A stretch of 64,000 nt of DNA, taken from Eleusine coracana subsp. coracana (Eukaryota; Streptophyta; Magnoliopsida; Poales; Poaceae). Below, piece by piece: positions 23,201 to 38,200 of this stretch; within the stretch, counting starts at the first letter, position 1, and each line of letters starts with the position of its first letter. A program made the position numbers and the translations under genes. The notes below the pieces were generated by a model, which did not search any database, was not told the DNA's origin, and worked only from the letters and a program-made list of their open reading frames with translations. The stretch lies in NCBI GenBank assembly GCA_032690845.1, contig CM064417.1, positions 36,462,432-36,526,431 of the forward strand. The letters are read 5' to 3'.

Positions 23201-26200
23201 CCACACATGTTTATGAAACCTTACATAAGTTGCTGTTTACTACTTCACTACTGTTGTATAACTTCTTATTACATGTTAGGCACATAACTAACCTTTCCTT
23301 CTCTAGTTGATGGCTCAATGTCTGTTGTTGTTAATTTTCTTATCTTTCATACAGGTGCTATTTGACGTTGTTCCAGGAATAAAATTTCAAGATGCAATCA
23401 AGCTTATCGGTATGCAGCCACTTCCTTCAACAACTTCAGCCTGGAAGAGGTTCATAAACATCTATGTTATCCTTCTTGATATCGATAACTTTGCATTACT
23501 GCTATGATTAATGCTTCCTGCTGCATAAAAATCTACCCATAGTTAGTCACTATTCTGAGTGATTGTTGAGTTGGCTTCATTATGTCTTCTACAACTAAAA
23601 AGTCCTCTATTTTCTATTAATATTATACAAAAGCAACTTTTTGTTTTGCCTGTGTGGCAAGCAACTTGATGAGTAACATTTGCTTGTCCATATGACCAGT
23701 TTTATTCATGTAACCTCTTGTACTTGTGATAGGATTCATGACATCGAACTGATGCACATGCGGTATGCTCTTCAATCTGTTGCTCTTGCTCTGGGAGAGA
23801 TGGAAAAGTGTTCTGGTGATGGGACTGAGTGCCATTATCACAAAGCAGTATCATATTTGAGGGAGATGCAAAATTTTATGGAGGCTATCAATAGTTCACC
23901 ACGAAAGGTTGGCTCTTCTGTGATATGTTCTTATTCAGGTGCACCTTTTTGTTTTTGCAAATGCATACTTTTGTCACTTAGATAGAAAATTTTTGGAATT
24001 TTTAATTCTATGCAATTTTAATATATGCAAATTATGCATATCTATCCAAACATTTGTTAGACCAATGAGTGTGGAAAGCATAATATGGATCAAATTTTAT
24101 GGGATGAAGTGATCTTGCGTTAGAAAAATCAAAGGTTAAACGGGCCAAACATAGTTTGGTTTTAAGCAGACACATACTCTGGGGAGTAGTGTGGACATTT
24201 TCCTACGGAGCAAATGTAGTGGACTTCATATAACTAGAAGGGATGCCAATGAGGCAATAAATGGGTAGTGTTGCACACGATCATTCCTTTATTTGAAGTG
24301 TGTGTCCTCATTGAGCCATTCAGGATTTGTCCAATTTATTTCCTTATTGAAAATCAGCTATTGCTGGTAATAATTACAATTAGATATACAAGTGATTCCC
24401 TTATAATTTAATTTCCAGCAGATTTCACAGATTTGATTAGTTTCATGAGTAACATACTAATATTGTTTTACCACAGATTTTCATGGTCAGTATTGTATTA
24501 TCATTGTTACATATGGATGAATGTGTCAAACTATCACAAGTGGTTCCTTCTGAGTGCTCCAGTACACATGAATGCCATGATGGTAGTAATGAATCAGAGG
24601 GAAAGAACATGGTGACATCTTTTGTTGGGCTTCTACTCGACATACTTGGTCATAATCTCCTTTTAAAAGGCGCTGATATGGATCATCTCTCAAGTACTGG
24701 TCTGTCACCTGCTGGTAGGCAAGCAGTAGAATGGAGGCTCAAACATGCCCAGAGTTCCATTGAAGACTTGGGTTGGCGTTTGTCTGTTCTACGACGTCTT
24801 CCACCTTTGGCTGAGAGGCAATGGAGTTGGAAGGAGGCATTAGTTCTTTTGCGTGCTGCTCCTTCAAAATTACTGAATGTGTGAGTTTTCCTATACTATA
24901 CTTTGTTTTTGTGCTGTTCTCTATTATGTTTGCTTATTTGTGCGTACCTAAGATCACTCTTTGATATGACCTCTTATCACCCAGTTTAATTCTAGTTTTT
25001 TTTTCATTTGGTAAGGTAGTTCTACAAATTATCCTGCATATATTATGATGAGTTATCACATGAAACTTAGTGTCGCTGGTCATTCTGTGACCCAGCCCCA
25101 GAATTTTGTCATGCTTCCAGCTTGGGTACATTATATCCATGTGTGAGTGTGCTATCTATATCAGCTGAACGTTATATAAAACCATGTCATGGTGATTGTT
25201 TGCATGACACTAAGTGTCGCACTTAATCTTTTAATCATGTATAATCTCTTCTGGAATGACAATATTACATGTTGAACTGCTCTGTACTCATCACCAACTT
25301 GTCATGTTTTCCAATCTGGGCAAGGGCTCGAATCATGGAAGTAGCTTACAAACCACAGGTTAAGGCTATTGAGATGTAACCCATTCAATCCAGCAAGAAA
25401 ATGATAAGCAAAGCTGGCTGTGTATTCCATTTTCTTAAAAATACTGAAAGTACAAAAAAGTATTCTTCAGATTTTGTGATGTTTACCTCTTGCTTTTCTT
25501 TGGCTTGTTTAAGTATTGATGCCTTTACTAGCCTCAAATTTACGGCTTGGTTAAATATCTTAAAATTTGTACTTTTGAGAGATTCCAACATCTGGTAGTT
25601 TCTTCTGTTTTATTTCTGAGCTCTCTGGTGCGAACGCTTGTGCGCGAGCGCGCCTATTTTTGCGCCTCCTTTTGATGATATGTTTTGTTCATCATTTAAA
25701 TTCTTGGCAGATGTATGCAAAGGGCAAATTATGATATTGGAGAAGAAGCTGTACAGCGATTCTCTTTACCTGCTGAGGATAAAGCTTCTCTTGAACTAGC
25801 CGAATGGGTAGCTGGTGCATACAAAAGAGCATTGGTATGCTTGCTCCAATTTTAATTGGTTGCCCGAGTTGCTCGATTCCTTTTTTCTTGTATCGATTCG
25901 CATATAGAACAAAAAAGAAACTACTCTCTCTCTCTCTGGAAGAGGAAAAGTGGCCCTGATAAATATTAAAAAGACAATTTAGGGTGCCATATACTGCCTC
26001 TAGTCACAGAAAGGTTGTATTATGAGATGATCTTCATAATGCACATTTGACCACTAATTTCTATTAGCATATACTTCTACACATAAAAACTGTGCTATTA
26101 TGATGGTATCTTTTGAGTCAAATCGCCAAGTATATATTTATTTTTCATGTTTGACCTTGCTTCTTCCAGGAGTCCCAATTTCTGACTGGAGGTTTGTGAG

Positions 26201-29200
26201 GAGTAAATAATAAACCAATTCGTAATTTTTGTAGTGGTAATTACAATTTATGATTTTTCCATTCATCATCTTTAGTGAATACTTTGTTACAGTTTTGTGA
26301 CTTGGACAGAGGGAAAGAGTTCTATGTGGCACCTATGCCTCACTTATTGTTTCTTGTCTAATTGAAAGAATGAATTTATAGTAAATATTGTGAATTGGTA
26401 TTAGAACTAGTTGTTTGTTATTACTTTGTTTATGCTGCCTGGAGATTACCATTTCTTGTCTTTTAGGTTGAAGATGCTGTAAATCGTGTCACAGACAACA
26501 CAAATAGCACACAGGAATTGGATATTCTGTCATTTCATGCTCAGCTTGGTTCTTTAACTACGGTAAGTTATTTTTTATTGTGCATTGCAGTATGTCAATG
26601 ATATCCATTGCCTTTTCTTGTTTCAAAATCTCTGGTTATTATTGTGCATTGAGTGTTGTCGATAATACCCATTTGCCGTTCTTGATCAAATTTCTGACAT
26701 TTCAGATTCTCCTTTGCATTGACGTTGCTGCCACTTCTGCCAAGTCAGGAGATATGTGTCGATTTCTTCTTGGTGAGGTAACATTAAGGGTGTGCATTTC
26801 AGTATCTTCATCTTCTGTATAATTGTTTTGTTCTTTAGTCCCTACTGTTTTCTTTTGAGGAAATTTTAGTCCCTACTGTTGTAGACTTATTATACTGAAG
26901 AGATGGGTTTACACTTTTGCTTTGGATCCGATGCTTCAAGATTTTATTTAATTATTTATTTATTAAGTAAATAAATTTCATAAAGCCCTCCATGTTTTAT
27001 GGTCCTTGTCTCACAAAATGCTAGGTATTTTGGCTGATGTAACATAAATCCTCCCCTTTCACACTTCTGCATTTGATTACCTTTATTCTTTAGTATTTAT
27101 CATCTGAAAAATTGTATTTAGCTGGATCATTTTATTTGTGAGTCAAAACTTATGCAAGGCAGGATTTTAGATTGAATTGTGTACTATGTTTGGCTGTTTG
27201 CTACCATGTCATGCCTAACACAATTTTCTTTAACAATTCTTCACTGAAGTTGATATCTTTTTCGAACTTGTGCTTGTGAGATCATGGTATCCAACTCGTC
27301 TTTTAGGTGCACTTAGTGTCAGGAGTCAATATTAGGGACGCCTAATACGCTTGTTAAAGAACGAAATAAAAGATGATGTGGAATAATCAGTGGTCGAACC
27401 CTCGGGGGACGAACCTGTTCGTCTCTCCTGACCCACGCAACCAGCGGTAGCCGTCTCCACCTTGCCCGACCACTGCATCTGCGGTCAAGTTGCCACGACC
27501 CGCCAGACCCCTTTGTCTGGGATCGGCCTTCTCTGCCTCGCCCGACTTCTTTTGCTGGGGTCAAGTCTCCTCGCCTCGCCCGACCCCTTCGACCGAGGTC
27601 GTTACCCTCCGCCTCGCTCAACCTCTTCACCCGGGGTCAGAGGAGTAGGTGGGGATTGGCGCGAGCAGGTGGGCCACGACAAGATAGGCCATAAGTCCTC
27701 ATGATGACCCAGCGCAAGCGTGCGAGCATAGTGCCGCCAACTCTTGGCACCGTGCTACCTGCTCCTCTCGGACACCCATCTAGCCTGTGTCGTGGAAGGC
27801 ATGGCTTAACACTGCCACACCTAGGCGTGAAGGGGCGGATGAGCTAGACGCGACATGCCCACGCCTCCTGTTTTATCAACACTAACCTTAAATTTCGACC
27901 AGCGATGCACTATGCGGGGTTGACAAGACACCTAAATGAGACGCGAAGACTATATGGCCAGCGCGATGCATGGGATGGGGGCCCCACGGCTGACAAGGAC
28001 CACAGGCCCCGACCAAAAGACCATTTTTCTCTCTCTCTTTATGTAAATGGTCCCTTCCCCTCGAGGTATAAAAGGGGGAGGGATTCCGCACTCGCGGCAT
28101 GGGACACAACACCACTCAACACACTCACACACATGCACAGTCACGCTCATCTCGCAGCACCAGAGACTTGGAGGCCCGCCTCCTCTCTCGCCCGCCTTTG
28201 TAAACCCCCTATTGCAAATCCACGCAAGTAACACAAGCAGCTCAAACTGGATGTAGGGAAATTCGTGAACCAGTATAATCCTTGTGTCCTCTTGCGAACC
28301 ATCTGACCCTAAACGCACAATCCACGATTAATTACTAGCCGTTGATACGAAACACCAACACTTAGTTTAACCCATGTGTCTGAAGCAATGAGTTATTGTT
28401 ATTATGTGCTAAAATAACTCCATGTGGTCTGCACCCTTATACCCGTGGAAGCTACAAATGCTGTTTCTCAATTTGAAGTGTATTCTAAAAATTCTTTGAT
28501 CTTGGGACAGAATTTCAGCAACATCAACATGTTATGTCCTCTTTATTAATTTGTCGTCTGAGTTCCTGCTACACAGGACAATGCTTAAGATATCTTATAT
28601 TTGTTCTAATTGTTCAACTAGATAACTTCATTGCTTTTGGCATGACATATGTAAGATAATATGATGTCTTCTGTACAGGCAACAAGGCTGTTATCTGAAA
28701 TATTTCCAGGAAGCTCCCCTAAAATTGGTTCAGGTTATTGGGACCAGATACAAGAAGTTGCTATCATATCAGTGATAAAGCGCATCCTTCAACGTCTGCA
28801 TGATATCGTGGATTTGGTAAGCTTTATTTTTGTTTGCAACAATCATTAAATCATCTTGGCATGTGATTTGCTCCCTTTTTAGATTTCTGGATTATACTTA
28901 AGATGAAAGTAGCGGCAATGTTAACTTGCTGATCAAGCACTCTCAGCTTCTTTCAGTTTATTACATATTTACTTAAATCATTTCACAGAAGTAAAGATAT
29001 TTCTGATACCATGTTCCCAAGTAAAGCTATGTATCATACCAAAACTTTTCACTGTTGATAAAGCAAGACAACCATGCACTTGCATTTTAACTACTGATGA
29101 GTGATGATGACATGATTTTTGTGTCAGCAGGAGGTTCATCCACATCTTCAATTGGTTTTTGCCGAGATGGGTATCACTTTATCAACTGAATCTAGTAGAG

Positions 29201-32200
29201 TTGGACAAAAGCAGCGTCCGCTTGGACTTTTACACCAGATGATCGATGATGCTTTCAAAGGAAAGCGACAATTCTTGAGTGGTATTGTCTTAATTCATTC
29301 AGCTAAATGTCTAACTGTGATGTTTTGGCAGCACATCTGAATATGGCTATTTCAGGTAAACTTCATAATGTTGCCAGAGCTATTGTTGACGAGGACACTG
29401 ATTGTGTATACTTGAAAGATGGTGTCAAATTAGAAAAGAAAGATGCTTTAAGCTCTGAAAAAAATATAGTCCTTGGTTATGGACTTAGAATTCTGAAACA
29501 AGCATCTGGCAGTGACCTTGCAGCTTCAAATGTTCTGGAAAGCAGCTCAGAAAATAAAGGTTCTGCAAACAGGTATCTGAGCCCTGTATCTACCAGGCCA
29601 TCAACCTATTTATCAAACTTCATAATATACATTGCAACCATTGGGGACATAGTTGACGGAACTGACACGACTCATGATTTCAACTACTTCTCATTAGTCT
29701 ACGAATGGCCAAAAGATGTAAGCTTCTTTACATATCCTGTTCCCATGTTACCTCGAATATGCATTCTTTTCCTTATATTCACATGTCGGAATGACTCTTA
29801 TGCTTAACATATAATTTAGGACCTGTTTGGTAGGGCTTATGCTTATGCAAGAAACAGCTTTGGCTCTGGATTATCTATCAAACCAGCTTATCCAGCTTAT
29901 CTGGATTATCTGGCTTATCCAGTCAAGTTGTTTGGCAAAACAGCTTATCCAAACGGCTTATCTAGAGGGTGAGACGCAAAAGGTTACATTTTTCGGCATG
30001 ACCAAAAGTGCAAAACAGCTTATCCCAGTACAAAAACAAAAACAGATTATTGCTGCTTATGTCCATAAGCTGTTATCTTCCCAAAACGTTTGGCATACAC
30101 TATATGATAAGCTGGTGGGGAAGCTAAGCAACAAGCCCTACCCTACCAAACACACCCTTATTAGTTTTATTAATTGAAAAAAATATAGAGTGCATACTAT
30201 ATTATCAATACTTATAGTTACGTAATAAAACTTCAGCTTTTGAAACTTACTCTACCTTTGAGGTTTATTTGACCAAGTTATTATCCTATATACGCACCAA
30301 TTGGTATGTTGGAATGGAGTGTTCATGTTTTATTTTTATTGAAAATAGATACTATTAAGGAACTCTTTATAGCAAACAAATAGGAGGTATCATGGTCATA
30401 TTCCTTCGCCAATCTTTGTCCGCAATTGGAAGTTCCTATAGTTTCATAAACCCTCAGTCAGTTATCTTTGTTTTACAACATTGAATTATAAATAGGCACT
30501 GGCTGTTAGGTGCCTTGTGTTTTCTGTTATGAATTCACAGGACTAGATGTGTAGATAATTTTCCACTCGTACACGGTAGTTTCTAGCTCTACTTGGTGAT
30601 ATTGTATTGTGTTTGACCAAAAATTTTATGCATCAGCTTGGAATACCTAACTACTGTCTATATTGTTCCCTCTTAATGAAAAATACATGTTCAGGCATGT
30701 TTGGGAGAAACTTCCACTGTTATCTTTTTTTTTTTTGGCGAACACGCAGGAGAGCTGTGTATCTTGTATTAATAGGAGAGTTTACACTTAACACACATCC
30801 TACACCTAGTTTACATTTGTGCCTTTTAGTTAGAGAACTACCCGACCAGTTCCTGGTGACTAACCCTCACCATTACAACCACCCAGACTTGTTAGAGAGG
30901 AGAGAGCCTTAGCCCCTGCAATACACCACAGGTTGGTTTCCTCATCAGCTAGGATCAAAGCTGTTATAATACTCGGCGTTACGCCGTTACCCCATTAAAA
31001 ATACTGTCATCATGGTGTCTCCAAAGCGTCCATGCTCCAAGGATGATATCCGAGTTCAGTCCTTGCTGCATTGTGCCACTTACTGAAGTGTTGATTTGGC
31101 TCCACCATTCATCGAAATCTGCTGGTTGAGGTGAGAGGACAGCAAGTCCAACTCATTGCAGGAGTATGTGCCAGAACTGCCTTGCGAAGCCACAGCCAGT
31201 GAGGAGATGATGGATAGTTTCATCCTCTTGATCACAGAAGGGGCAATGTTCTGGGTGAGGAAGGTTCCGTCATTCCAAAGGATCGGACGTCCAGCAGCGG
31301 TTGTGCATCACTAACCACAAGAAAAACCTGCACTTGTTTGGGGCCCAGTTTTTCCAAATGCGCTCCCAAGGGCTGAAGAGATAGCGCCTTGGAACAGTGC
31401 TTCATAGGCTGACTTTGCTGAGTATCAACCAGAACTAGTTAGGTGCTAGATGTGGGTATCTGAGACTCCCGGTTGGGGATTGACCTCTGCAATAAGATCC
31501 CACAACTGCAGGAACTCAATAACAACATCAATTGTGGCCACTCAAATATCTTGGATCCATGTCTGATCAGCGAGCGCATCAGCTACTGTTCTTCTACTGT
31601 TATCTTAAATTCTGATTCAGACACATAAATCAAATCTGTTGGTAAATACATGAATTGAGTTTTATGAATGAAGTGAAACTTTAAGAAACAAGGGTAATTA
31701 CTGTTTATGTACCTTCATTGTTTTAATGTAAGAACAGAACTTTTTTTTTTTTGATAAAACCATTTTGTCATGCCATCATCTTGAGTATTGTCATGCCATT
31801 TCGTACCATCCTTAACATCAGTATTTTCTTTTAATTTATAGTATTGTAATCTCAATGTGTCTGTGGTACTGAAGTTTCTTGTTTTCTTTTTGCCTGCAGT
31901 TATTAACTCGTCTTGTTTTTGAGCGTGGAAGCACTGATGCGGCTGCAAAGGTGGCTGACACAATGGGTGTTGACTTTGTGCATGAGATCATATCAGCATG
32001 TGTGCCACCTGTTTTCCCTCCACGAACAGGACAAGGATGGGCTTGCATTCCAGTTTTACCTATCCGCTCAGATGTTAATTCAGAAAACAGATCATGCACC
32101 ATTCTGAAGTCCCTTCCTCCATCTCAAGGATGGAGCGCACATGATTTGACATCATCTCCTTGTCAAGAACCTCTTTATCCTCTTCAATTGAACTTAGTGA

Positions 32201-35200
32201 AACATTTAGCCCAACTGTCGTCTGTGAGAGCTGTTTTGGCCTGTGTATTTGGAAGTAGCATACTATCAGGTGACAATGAATCATCTCCTAGTTTTGTGAA
32301 AGATGCAACACAAGCCCCTGAAATTGAGAGATCATTCTATGAATTTGCTCTTGAGCAATCAGAGAGGTAAGGGTTAGCCATTTTTAAACTATTAGGTGTT
32401 ACTACCTCAGTTTCTTTTTTAAACTATTTTAGTTGTTTACAGATACCCAACTTTGAATCGGTGGATACAGATGCAGTCCAACCTTCACCGTGTTTCTGAG
32501 TCTTCTGTGACAGCTAAAACTGGAAATAATGTCTCTCTGAATCAATCCAAGGGAAAATTTTCTATGAAGCGGGCCCGTGAACCTGACAGTGATGCTGAAT
32601 CGGAGTTCGAAGATATTGTCATCAGCGGGAAAACTACTTCGAGTTCTCTAGAATCCCCTAAACATGAAGATTCTAAACTTGAGCCAACAAGTTTTATTTC
32701 ATTTGATTGGGAGAATGAAGGACCATATGAGAAAGCTGTTGAGAGGTAATAGAATGTGGTACCTCTGTTGGCAACGTTTGCTTTGCATACTGTTGCGCCT
32801 TTACTTGAAATCATTGTGTTGCTGGAATGGATGTCTAGCTGGCTCCTATTTTGTTATAATTGGCTCCTTTGGAGAAGACCTTCAGATGAAATTGCCGCTG
32901 AATCAAGCTGTAGTTCATAGAAATTTTAGTCATGATTACTCAAATTTTCATGTGGGTGATCTCGGTAACATTAGCTGCTCAAACATTCATCTAATTGCCA
33001 CTTTAATAACCGACCTTTTTCTCTGTTACCCAAAATATCCAGTAGACTTCGATGAATTTGTAACTGATGATTGAATGCACTGTATCTTTGCAGGTTAATA
33101 AATGAAGGAAAACTAGATGATGCTCTTGCTGTATCTGACCGCTGTTTGCGCAATGGAGCATCTGATAAATTGCTTCACTTACTCATTGAACAAAAGGAAG
33201 AAAGAAGTCTAGTCTCAGGACAAGCTCATACACATGGTTCTCGTAATTTTGGGAGTGATACGTGGCAGCACTGCTTGAGGCTGAGAGATAAAAAACTTGC
33301 ATCTCAGCTTGCTCTAAAGTACGGCACTGCATTTTAGTCCCAACTTTTTGTTATTGCACCAGGACTTTTATTTGCATAGCCAGTGCACTCATTTTACTGC
33401 GTCCCATTTACTCGGCTTGATCCGACCTGTGGTGGGCTCAAAGCATGAGTTAAGGCCCGAACCATAGGGGGCGGCTCCCTGAGGATGGGACCAGGATTCG
33501 TGGATTTTCTCTGCCCCTGCTTTGCAGGTGCTTCTTAAAAAAATACTGTGGGGGCGGTCTTACCCGGGCCGAGTTTTTTTTAATTTGCATAGCCAGTGCA
33601 CTCTTTTTGTTTTTTGGTTTCTTAGTGTGTTGTTGATATATGTTGCAGTTTGGTTACATCAATATAGCCCAGCATTTTCTTGATCCCAGCATTTGTGTAT
33701 GCTGAGTCACTTAGTGAATATGAACATTTTCAGATACCTGCGCAGTTGGGACCTTGACGCTGCAAATAATGTCTTGACCATGTGCATCTGCCACCTATCT
33801 GAGAATGATAAATTGCGGAGTAAGGTAGCTTGGCCTGCATTCTAACCGTGATTTTGTATATCAGCTAAAAGATTTTCTCCTCTAAGCTGCAGCATGTGAA
33901 CATGCCTTCTCTATCTACTTGAAATGTTTCAGTTTTTAGTATTCTGGTTTCATGATTCTGTTAATTTCTGTTGCATTTTGGTAATAGGTGTTGCACATGA
34001 AGCAATCTTTGAAGCGGTATGGTCATATTATGAGCGCTGATGACCGCTATACCAGATGGCAAGAGGTACCTCAATACATTAGGATCAACAATGCCAATTT
34101 TCTCTGAAACACCGTTCAGTTTTTGCTGCAGTATAGGCTCCAGCTTTGTTCCTTCAAAGTTTAAAGAGCCTCTTCTTATCAGAAAGTTACTGTGTTTTAA
34201 CTAAATGAATATTCAAAATTTTAAGGTCGAAGTCGATTGTGAAGATGACCCGGAGGGCTTGGCACTTCGGCTTGCAGCCAAAGGAGCTGTTTCCGCTGCT
34301 TTAGAGGTTGCTGAAAGTGCCTCTTTATCAATTGATTTGCGAAGGGAATTGCAAGGTCGCCAGCTTGTCAAACTGCTCACTACCGATCCACTTAATGGTG
34401 GTGGCCCAGCTGCAGCTTCAAGATTTCTGTCATCCTTGAGAGACTCCAATGACGCTCTTCCTGTAGCCATTGGTGCTATGAAGCTACTACCTGATCTGCG
34501 CTCAAAACAGCTTCTCGTATGTTGTCAGATGTGTCCATTTGAGTTATGTGTGTTTAGAGTTCACTGGTTATGATGATACTGGTTAATGGTATTTCAGGTA
34601 CACTTTTTCCTGAAGCGAACAGTTGGGAATCTGTCAGACACTGAGGTTGCACAGCTTAATTCATGGGCCTTAGGTCTTCGTGTCCTTTCCTTATTGCCAT
34701 TGCCATCACAACAGCGTTGTTCTTCTCTGCACGAACACCCTCAATTGATCCTGGAAGTATTACTGATGATGAAGCAACTCCAGTCTGCTTCTTTGGTACT
34801 CCATCTCAACTAATTTGTTTTTGTTTATTACCCTTGTCTTTTAAAAAAAAACATGTTGAAAGGATTTACCCTTTGGTTACTGGTATTTGTCTGTGCTCGC
34901 ATGCTTATGGAATTCTTTTTACTGCAGATTCTGAAAGAACTTCCATCTCTGAGGGATGATAGGTTAATTATTTCTTATGCTAAGAAAGCAATCTGTGTTA
35001 ATGTTAGCTCTACTCCTAGGGAACCTCGACTATCCTTCTCTGGGTCAAGAGCAAAATCAAAAAAGCCAGCAACACCAGCTAAAACAAATTTTGTACAGAG
35101 TCTGGGTAACTTCCAAAGAGAAGCTCGCAAAGCATTCTCATGGCTACCCCGTGACAGTGGCACTAAAACACCTTCAAAAGATGTTCTTAGGAAAAGAAAG

Positions 35201-38200
35201 AGTTCAGGTTCAGGAGGTGATAGATCTTCATGGGAAGCTATGCCTGGTGTGCAGGAGGAAAGGACACCAGTTTATCCTTCTGAGGGGCAAGAGAGACTTC
35301 CTTTTGTCTCTGCTCCTGAGGAGTGGGTGCTCACTGGAGACCCTGTTAAGGATGACGCAACTCGTTCATGTCACAGATATGAAACCTCTCCTGATATCAC
35401 ACTATTCAAGGTGTGCCCTTTGTGCCATTATGCAAAGTATACAGTTTTATGTTCTGACAATGCTACTCATGCTTATATTTTGATGAACTTGCATCAGTCT
35501 GAATTTATGTATGGCTTCAATATGTTTTTTTCTTTAAACAAGATATTTGAACAATCATTCCTATAGTTTACTTTTTCACTAGATGTTTGTGTGTCTCATT
35601 TGTAGGCATTGCTTTCATTGTGTTCTGATGAATCAGTTGCTGGAAAAGGTGCACTTGAATTGTGTATAAGTCAGATGAAGGTGGTGCTAAGCTCCCAACA
35701 ACTGCCCCTTGATGCCTCTATGGACAATATAGCTCGGGCTTATAATGCGACGGAAACTTATGTACAGGTATGAAAGTTAGATAGCTGTATGGCACTTAAA
35801 AGTATCACAAGTTAGATACCTATATAGCATTTAAAAGTATCAAAACTTGAAAATAACAGTAAGACATTTCTTCAGGCACTCTCTTATGCAAAAAATCTTC
35901 TGAAAAAAAACACTGGGAGTAATGATTTGACTAGTAGCTCTGAAAGAAGTAGGGATGTTGATGGCAGTTCTGCAGACACTGGCAGTTCAAGTGCAGGGAG
36001 CCAGTATCTAGATGAGCTGTCTGATCTCCTGGGTCAAGCAGATACATGGTTAGGGCGTGCAGAGCTTCTTCAAAGCTTGCTGGGATCAGGTATTCTTGCC
36101 TCGCTTGATGATATAGCTGATAAAGAATCAGCAATTAGTCTGCGTGACAGACTTGTCAGTGATGAACGGTACAGCATGGCTGTCTATACATGTAAAAAGT
36201 GCAAGGTACAGTATCATAGATTTTGTTTCTGGTTTATGCTCTACACTAGATAGAAGGTAATATTATGCTCTGATCAATTTCAGATTGACGCTTTTCCGGT
36301 GTGGGTTGCATGGGGTCATGCTCTAGTTCGAACAGAACACTATGCTCAAGCCCGTGTAAAGTTCAAGTAAGGGAAAGCTCCTCTCTTCTCTTCTCTTTTA
36401 CTTCACTTGCTTACAAAAAAGAAAAGAAAATAGGAAAAAAGCTTGAAATTATGATCCCATGCAGAAAAAGAGGGGACAAACTGGTAATTGTTTCTGATCA
36501 TTTGGTTCTTCCAAGTGATAGAGATTTATTTTTACGCATCTCTTTTATGCTTCGCTCTTTATCAGAAGGAAATGGTTTTGCCCTATTGTATGTTCCCTTT
36601 TTAGTTTTATGTTATTTAATTGTTATGTGCAAAGCACAACTGTAAAAATGTATTTCTGGCAGAAAAAATTCTGTATTGACTAGTCATGTAACAAACATTT
36701 CCTCTAACCATGTTAAACTTACGAAATATGTGTTCCCTAGAATGCTTGTTGAAGTAATTCTTCTTTCGTTATGAGTTAGAAATCTCTCTCCCCAGTTATA
36801 ACACTGTCCAAAACCATAAGTGCACACAGAGCTTCTCTCTAGATGTTTGTAAAGGTGGTGAAATATAATCATCAATTTGTCACTGAACTAAGCTGGCTAA
36901 ACTGTCAAAGAAAATGGGGCTGTAAAATTGATCTTGAGCACTCTATGTTCCGCTTTATGTTAACTTGAACATTCTTTGACTTAATCAACATAGGTGGTAC
37001 ATCTTGTGATGTTCTGTTTTCTTACTTTTGAGTTTGTTTTATATCCTTTCTAGGCAAGCTCTTCAACAGTACAAAAGTGATGCAACTTCTGTTGTTATTG
37101 ATATCATCAACACAATTGAAGGAGGCCCCCCAGTTGATGTTTCTTCTGTCCGTTCCATGTAAGGGGTCAATGGCAATGTTTTCATATCTTCTGTAACTTG
37201 TAATAAAATATTGAAATGATCCTTTGCTTCATTGGCATATTAAAGGACAAACAGCAATTGCATTAGTTTTTTTGACCTGAACGCAATTACATTAGTCACT
37301 CTAGTAAAGATTTTCAGCATTGAATATATTAACAGTTAGTGTTGGTTCTTCATGTGTTTTGTGTTTCGATTCTTATTGGCTTGAGTGTAGCCATGTAGGG
37401 TAACACTATATTCATCTTTGTTATTTTCACTCTAGGTTTCAGTTTAGTCAATCTTAGGTTGAACATGTCACTTGTATCTCGTGATCCTATGCACGATTGA
37501 TAGTCTCTCTACTGTCCACAAACAACAACAGAGGAAGACAAGCAAAAGAGAATATAGAAAAGAGAAAGAGGGGTTGGAAAAGGTAGAGACAAAGGTATGG
37601 TAAAAAAAAAAAAGGTGAAGCCTAATATCAAGGTTCTGGCATGTGAATTGCCAGTTTCCACGCCCTCCTAGCTATGGCTAGCTCCTTAACGATATTCCAA
37701 TTATTCATGTCTCTCTTCAGGGACTCCTCCCATGTCAAATTTGGTCTTCGTCCGCTTCTCTTCATCTTATATCTTATTATCCCGCTACGGATCTATGCCT
37801 CTTGAGGCCTCTGCTGGATATGTCCAAACCATCTCAAAATGTCAATAGTACACCTTATATGCTAAATCTGAATTTCATTTCTTATTCTCAATTGTAGTAT
37901 TTGTCTGTGTTATTGCTTGAGGTGAGAACTGATGATTGATTGGTTTACTGTCGAATCTGAATTGATTTGCCACTTGTCTGTTTAAAAAGGTGCACATTAT
38001 TCCTTTTTTTTATAACTCTGCTATTGAAATTATATTGCAGGTATGAACACTTGGCAAAAAGTGCAGTAACCATTTTCGATGATTCTCTCTCTGCTGATGC
38101 TTATCTTAATGTTCTATACATGCCATCCACATTCCCACGGTCTGAGCGGTCCGGGCAGTCCAGAGATTCTATAGCTAGCCAGATTGTATCTGCTGGCTCA

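Noticed and set aside
27319..28318. Open frames of about 100 residues in intron 11
   Set aside because: They sit in the GC-rich solo LTR and match no retroelement protein.
29827..30177. 116-residue open frame
   Set aside because: Lies within the Tourist-like MITE; low-complexity translation of its internal repeats.
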